Part shown: one piece after another, positions 5,335-7,521 of the stretch
Position numbering within the stretch: position 1 is the first letter of the stretch
Layout: each line of letters opens with the position of its first letter
Origin: Bacillota bacterium
GTDB taxonomy: Bacteria > Bacillota > Clostridia > Lutisporales > Lutisporaceae
DNA: 7,521 nucleotides
Assembly (NCBI GenBank): GCA_023405875.1
Contig: JAEXXN010000536.1
Coordinates: 1 to 7,521, forward strand
Direction: 5' to 3'
Program-made: the position numbers and the translations under genes
The notes under the pieces: model-generated
Databases searched by the model: none
Told to the model about the DNA's origin: nothing
Seen by the model: only the letters and a program-made list of their open reading frames with translations

Positions 5335-5601
5335 CTAGAATATCTCATAGCAATGAGGGCAGCAGTAGGTATCGCATATATCCTTAGTGCTGTCAAACCT
5401 CATGGGCAGCCTTTTGTTACAATGTGGGCACTTCCAGTATACATGGGATATAGCAAAAAATACAATTAAAAAACCTACTCCAATTATGACCATAAGCCCT
5501 GTTTTGAGAAATACACCAAAAAGGCTGATAAGTATTGATAAAAATAGACACCATATAGAAAACTTCCGAAGTGCCAGTATGTTTTTTGTATCAGCCAGCA
5601 T
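5335..5601 (-). CDS. Small membrane protein with a C-terminal zinc ribbon
   Basis: An 88-residue protein with two predicted transmembrane helices (about residues 13-31 and 35-52) and a cysteine-rich C-terminus: CPHC at 58-61 and CPHC at 81-84, with extra cysteines at 76 and 80. The paired CxxC knuckles fit a structural zinc ribbon, probably on the cytosolic side. I cannot assign a function. The frame is open upstream to a TTG at 5661, but TTAGGGGGAG just before the ATG at 5599-5601 is a very strong ribosome site, so the ATG is the start. It is the first gene after repeat copy B and lies 42 bp ahead of the WYL regulator, so it could act with it or be regulated by it. Confidence 0.75.
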   Translation of the reverse strand: MLADTKNILALRKFSIWCLFLSILISLFGVFLKTGLMVIIGVGFLIVFFAISHVYWKCPHCNKRLPMRFDSTKDICDTYCCPHCYEIF

Positions 5602-5705
5602 AATTACTCCCCCTAATATTCCTTGAATTAAAGCCTTGCTCCGTAATATGCCGGTAACCAAAGCCCTTATACAATATTTATTCCGGACTATTCCGTTTCA
5701 GAATA

Positions 5706-5718
5706 ACGCAGGGCGTTT
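5706..5718. other. Small hairpin in the leader of the zinc-ribbon membrane gene
   Basis: AACGC and GCGTT pair perfectly around a 3-nt loop in the ~150-bp stretch between the TATAAT box at 5760-5765 and the ATG at 5601. The leader is otherwise AT-rich, with no known riboswitch class that I recognise. The hairpin is short and may be of no consequence. Confidence 0.2.
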
Positions 5719-5759
5719 CCTGAAGTATTTACTATCGACATTTGTCCGCTACATATTTC

Positions 5760-5765
5760 ATTATA
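5760..5765 (-). promoter_or_regulatory. -10 box (TATAAT) at repeat copy B, ahead of the WYL-regulator operon
   Basis: A perfect TATAAT on the minus strand, at the same place in the repeat as in copy A. The hexamer 17 bp upstream (5783-5788) reads TATGAA, a poor -35. If used, it gives a ~150-nt leader before the start codon at 5601. Confidence 0.4.
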
Positions 5766-5822
5766 AGACATGTCTTTTTCTATTCATACCTTCCAATATA
5801 TAAAAATAGCTACCGTTTATAT
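5761..5822 (-). repeat. Dispersed intergenic repeat, copy B
   Basis: The partner of 3031-3092, same orientation, about 79 % identical, with unchanged blocks at 5791-5806 and 5811-5822. It lies between the methyltransferase terminator and the zinc-ribbon membrane gene, the same setting as copy A (just after one unit ends and before the next begins). On the minus strand TATATAAACGG and TATATATTGG start 21 bp apart, two helical turns. Confidence 0.75.
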
Positions 5823-5825
5823 AAG

Positions 5826-5856
5826 AAAAAAAACTGGATGAGCTTTTTAAAGCCTC
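5826..5856 (-). terminator. Weak terminator at the end of the methyltransferase gene
   Basis: GCTTT/AAAGC (5842-5846 with 5849-5853), extended to GAG/CTC with one bulge, overlaps the TAA stop. On the minus strand it is followed, after 6 nt, by eight T residues (5826-5833). The long T-run argues for termination, but the stem is short and the gap before the T-run is not ideal. Confidence 0.4.
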
Positions 5857-6536
5857 TGAGGTCTTTTTGTATTTTGCCATACCAATACATACCGCCAGAA
5901 AAGCTTGCGTTCGATTCTGGCTGACGGTATATGTTTTTGGGCCAAAGCTCTTATCTCATCCATCGTCATATAGGTATCATGCTCTCCGTGACTTTCCCAT
6001 ACAGCTTTTGAATGGGCATCATCCTTCCAAAGCCTGCCGTTTTTTATTAAATTCATTGCAATATTCGGTATGGAAGCACTGCCCCATATAATATAATCAG
6101 TTAATGCTTTCGCTTTGACAAGGTCCAATATAATCAGCTTACCGCCCTCTTTGAGCTTATCCTTGGCAAAGCGCAAAAGCCACTCATAGGGCAGATGGTG
6201 TGCTGTTGCTGTCGTAATGACAATATCAAGGCTGTTGTTTTCAAATTCCATATCCAGGATATTCCCGCATATATATTCAATATTATCATTCGGGTGCAGA
6301 AGCTTAGCCTTTTCTATCATTTTATCTGCAAGGTCAACCGCGATCACCCTGTCAGACCTTTGGGACAGCATAAATGAAAGCTCACCTTTTCCACACCCGA
6401 TATCAAGACAGGTTTCTACCCTATCCGGTACAAATTTCATAAGGTACCCGAAATAGCAGTTATTGTGGTTCCATTTCGGCTCTTCCAGCTGTGAAATTTC
6501 ATTGAAATCGCTTTTAACAACATCATAATCTTCCAT
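5847..6536 (-). CDS. Class I SAM-dependent methyltransferase
   Basis: A 229-residue cytosolic methyltransferase of the Methyltransf_11 type. Motif I is LDIGCGKGELSF (44-55), which holds S-adenosylmethionine. The acidic residue for the ribose is Asp68 in VIAVDLADKM, followed by NILDMEF (92-98), the active-site strand NSLDIVITTATAHHL (101-115) and the late LKEGGKLIILDL (128-139). The substrate cannot be read from sequence. The frame extends to a TTG at 6552-6554, but GGGGT 6 nt before the ATG at 6534-6536 favours that start. It stands apart from its neighbours, with a possible promoter just upstream and a weak terminator at its end, so it may be a single-gene unit. Confidence 0.87.
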   Translation of the reverse strand: MEDYDVVKSDFNEISQLEEPKWNHNNCYFGYLMKFVPDRVETCLDIGCGKGELSFMLSQRSDRVIAVDLADKMIEKAKLLHPNDNIEYICGNILDMEFENNSLDIVITTATAHHLPYEWLLRFAKDKLKEGGKLIILDLVKAKALTDYIIWGSASIPNIAMNLIKNGRLWKDDAHSKAVWESHGEHDTYMTMDEIRALAQKHIPSARIERKLFWRYVLVWQNTKRPQRL

Positions 6537-6553
6537 ACTTATACCCCATTCCA

Positions 6554-6580
6554 AGTATAGTTTGCCGGATGATACAACAA
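6554..6580 (-). promoter_or_regulatory. Possible promoter for the methyltransferase gene
   Basis: TATACT (6554-6559, minus strand) is a good -10 box 17 bp before the ATG at 6536. The best -35 is TTGTTG (6575-6580), but the 15-bp spacer is short. The leader would be only about 10 nt and just long enough for the ribosome site. Confidence 0.25.
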
Positions 6581-6642
6581 CATAGCCTATATGGCCACCC
6601 TTAAAAATTATCCGTTCAACCTGTGCATACTACGCCTTTCTT

Positions 6643-7176
6643 CTATCCTTCAAGCTCTATCCAGTATCTTTGAAATTCTTCTCCCGCTTCTATGTCTTCA
6701 GAATGTAATACTCCTCCATTATTCAATATGGTTTTTGCAGACCCGGTATTTTTCTTGGCACATGTGATCAAAACCCGTTCAATATCTAGGTCTCTGCATT
6801 TTTCCAAGCCTAAATGCAGCATTTTTGAGGCATAGCCTTTCCTACGGAACTGTGGATTAATATAGTATGCAATATGTCCTCCTCTGAAGAGCAGATGCTC
6901 TGTCAGCCTGTGCCGGATGTTTATAGCTCCAAGTATCAGGTCAGCCTCTCCAGTCATTAACCAATATGTGCTGGCAGCAACCCAGCCCTTGGGCAAGCCT
7001 ATCCCTTTTCCCGCATTGACTATGCCGTTTATATCATCAAAAAAACTGGAAGCATCTGATAACGGCAGGTAGTGGTCCATCCCACACTTTTTTATATCCT
7101 CCGCACATTCATTGATAAAGCTTACGTATTCCTTCCGATACCCGGTATCCGGCGCTACAAGCCTTACTTCTCCCAT
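6643..7176 (-). CDS. GNAT family N-acetyltransferase
   Basis: A 177-residue cytosolic acetyl-CoA-dependent acyltransferase of the GNAT fold (Acetyltransf_3-like). The acetyl-CoA pyrophosphate loop is visible as NPQFRRKGYASKML (107-120), which holds the R-R-x-G-x-A signature, preceded by the strand HIAYYI (101-106). A later strand and helix, RVLITCAKKNTGSAKTI (134-150), match motif B, where the Asn is usual. The closing GGVLHSEDIEA resembles RimJ/RimL-like and other small-molecule acetyltransferases. The substrate is unknown. The frame is open to a GTG at 7195-7197, but AGAGG 7 nt before the ATG at 7174-7176 makes that the better start. It has a good promoter and looks monocistronic. Confidence 0.88.
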   Translation of the reverse strand: MGEVRLVAPDTGYRKEYVSFINECAEDIKKCGMDHYLPLSDASSFFDDINGIVNAGKGIGLPKGWVAASTYWLMTGEADLILGAINIRHRLTEHLLFRGGHIAYYINPQFRRKGYASKMLHLGLEKCRDLDIERVLITCAKKNTGSAKTILNNGGVLHSEDIEAGEEFQRYWIELEG

Positions 7177-7198
7177 AAAAAAACCTCTTTCCTCCACT

Positions 7199-7228
7199 AT
7201 AATACTTCCATAATATCAACGGTATCAA
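7199..7228 (-). promoter_or_regulatory. Sigma-A promoter of the GNAT gene
   Basis: TTGATA (7223-7228) and TATTAT (7199-7204) on the minus strand are separated by 18 bp, five of six matches each to the vegetative consensus. The predicted transcript would start about 7190 and give a short leader before the ATG at 7176. Confidence 0.5.
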
Positions 7229-7230
7229 TT

Positions 7231-7253
7231 CGACAAAGCTTTTTTCATTGTCG
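7231..7253. repeat. Inverted repeat CGACAA-N11-TTGTCG upstream of the GNAT promoter
   Basis: A perfect 6-bp inverted repeat (7231-7236 with 7248-7253) around 11 bp lies immediately upstream of the GNAT -35 box. No T-run follows, so a terminator for the right-edge gene is unlikely. It is better placed as an operator or activator site. Confidence 0.3.
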
Positions 7254-7296
7254 CGGGTCCTCCGGATTCAGGATGCTGCAATCCAAAACAGCTATA

Positions 7297-7521
7297 CTAC
7301 CATAATGTTGATTTTGTTATGCAATCCAATATTTTTTCTATGGTATACAGTTTTTCCACAGTCATATCCTTATCTGACTTGAATTCCTCCAGCTCATCAA
7401 TCAAAGCTTGCTTTTGCCCATATTCCCCATAAGATAGATTATAATTCAGCAGGCTTGATATTTTATCTATATGCTCCCTGGGATATGTACTGAGGACCTT
7501 AATAAATATACGTCTGTCATG
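7297..7521 (-). CDS. Partial hypothetical protein, C-terminal 74 codons
   Basis: A reading frame is open from the right edge (first full codon 7519-7521) to a TAG at 7297-7299. The visible part is mostly helical and charged (REHIDKISSLLNYN, then QALIDELEEFKSD, then VEKLYTIEKILDCI), with no signature that I recognise and no membrane segment. Its start lies outside the window. The absence of stops over 75 codons, the amphipathic pattern and the strand shared with every other gene support a real coding end. The next gene (GNAT) starts about 120 bp further on with its own promoter. Confidence 0.62.
   Translation of the reverse strand, partial: HDRRIFIKVLSTYPREHIDKISSLLNYNLSYGEYGQKQALIDELEEFKSDKDMTVEKLYTIEKILDCITKSTLW

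Noticed and set aside
5602..5661. Upstream extension of the zinc-ribbon membrane protein to the TTG at 5661
   Set aside because: The strong site GGGGGAG lies inside the extension, exactly placed for the ATG at 5599-5601.
5689..5742. 17-codon frame (MSIVNTSG...) in the leader of the zinc-ribbon gene
   Set aside because: Its ribosome site is weak and nothing about its composition suggests a peptide gene.
1..7521. tRNA, rRNA, toxin-antitoxin, defence or prophage genes
   Set aside because: I looked on both strands and found no cloverleaf, no rRNA-like stretch, no integrase or autonomous transposase, and no paired toxin-antitoxin frames.

Overview
The window looks like chromosomal DNA of a low-GC Firmicute, most likely a clostridium of the Ruminiclostridium/Acetivibrio type. 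The base composition is AT-rich (about 40-45 % GC by eye). Shine-Dalgarno (SD) sites are strong and G-rich, GTG and TTG starts occur, and the gene families (WYL regulator, PNPOx-like protein, AlkZ-related protein, VOC protein, Asp/Glu racemase) are common there. The genus is a guess. Every gene I can support is on the minus strand, so transcription runs from high to low coordinates.

From the right edge leftwards: the C-terminal 74 codons of an unknown protein (7297-7521); a GNAT acetyltransferase with its own promoter (6643-7176); and a class I SAM-dependent methyltransferase (5847-6536) followed by a weak terminator. Then comes a likely transcription unit of four genes: a small membrane protein with a zinc ribbon (5335-5601), a YafY-type HTH/WYL regulator (4378-5292), a PNPOx-like flavoprotein (3870-4289) and an AlkZ-related winged-helix protein (3176-3853). 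It ends in a strong hairpin terminator at 3121-3154. Next is a flavin reductase gene (2302-2984) broken by a short structured insertion (about 2756-2901), then a membrane-anchored protein with a predicted jelly-roll domain (1575-2153). After that lies a unit made of a 45-residue membrane peptide (1386-1523), an aspartate/glutamate racemase (648-1343) and a VOC protein (208-633). The first 30 codons of another gene run off the left edge (1-92).

Two non-coding features stand out. First, a roughly 146-bp insertion with hairpins and a flanking TTATA duplication sits inside the flavin reductase. Removing one TTATA plus the insert restores a perfect 178-codon frame, so the insertion is recent or tolerated. 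It has the look of a non-autonomous transposable element and could be a structured-RNA relic of the IS200/IS605 group. Second, a ~62-bp direct repeat (3031-3092 and 5761-5822, about 79 % identical) lies at the head of two successive transcription units. Both copies carry an identically placed TATAAT box, suggesting a shared promoter or operator cassette.

Apart from these, the genes are ordinary small-molecule-modifying and regulatory functions. I see no defence system, CRISPR array, tRNA, rRNA or autonomous transposase. No gene-free stretch exceeds 300 bases.
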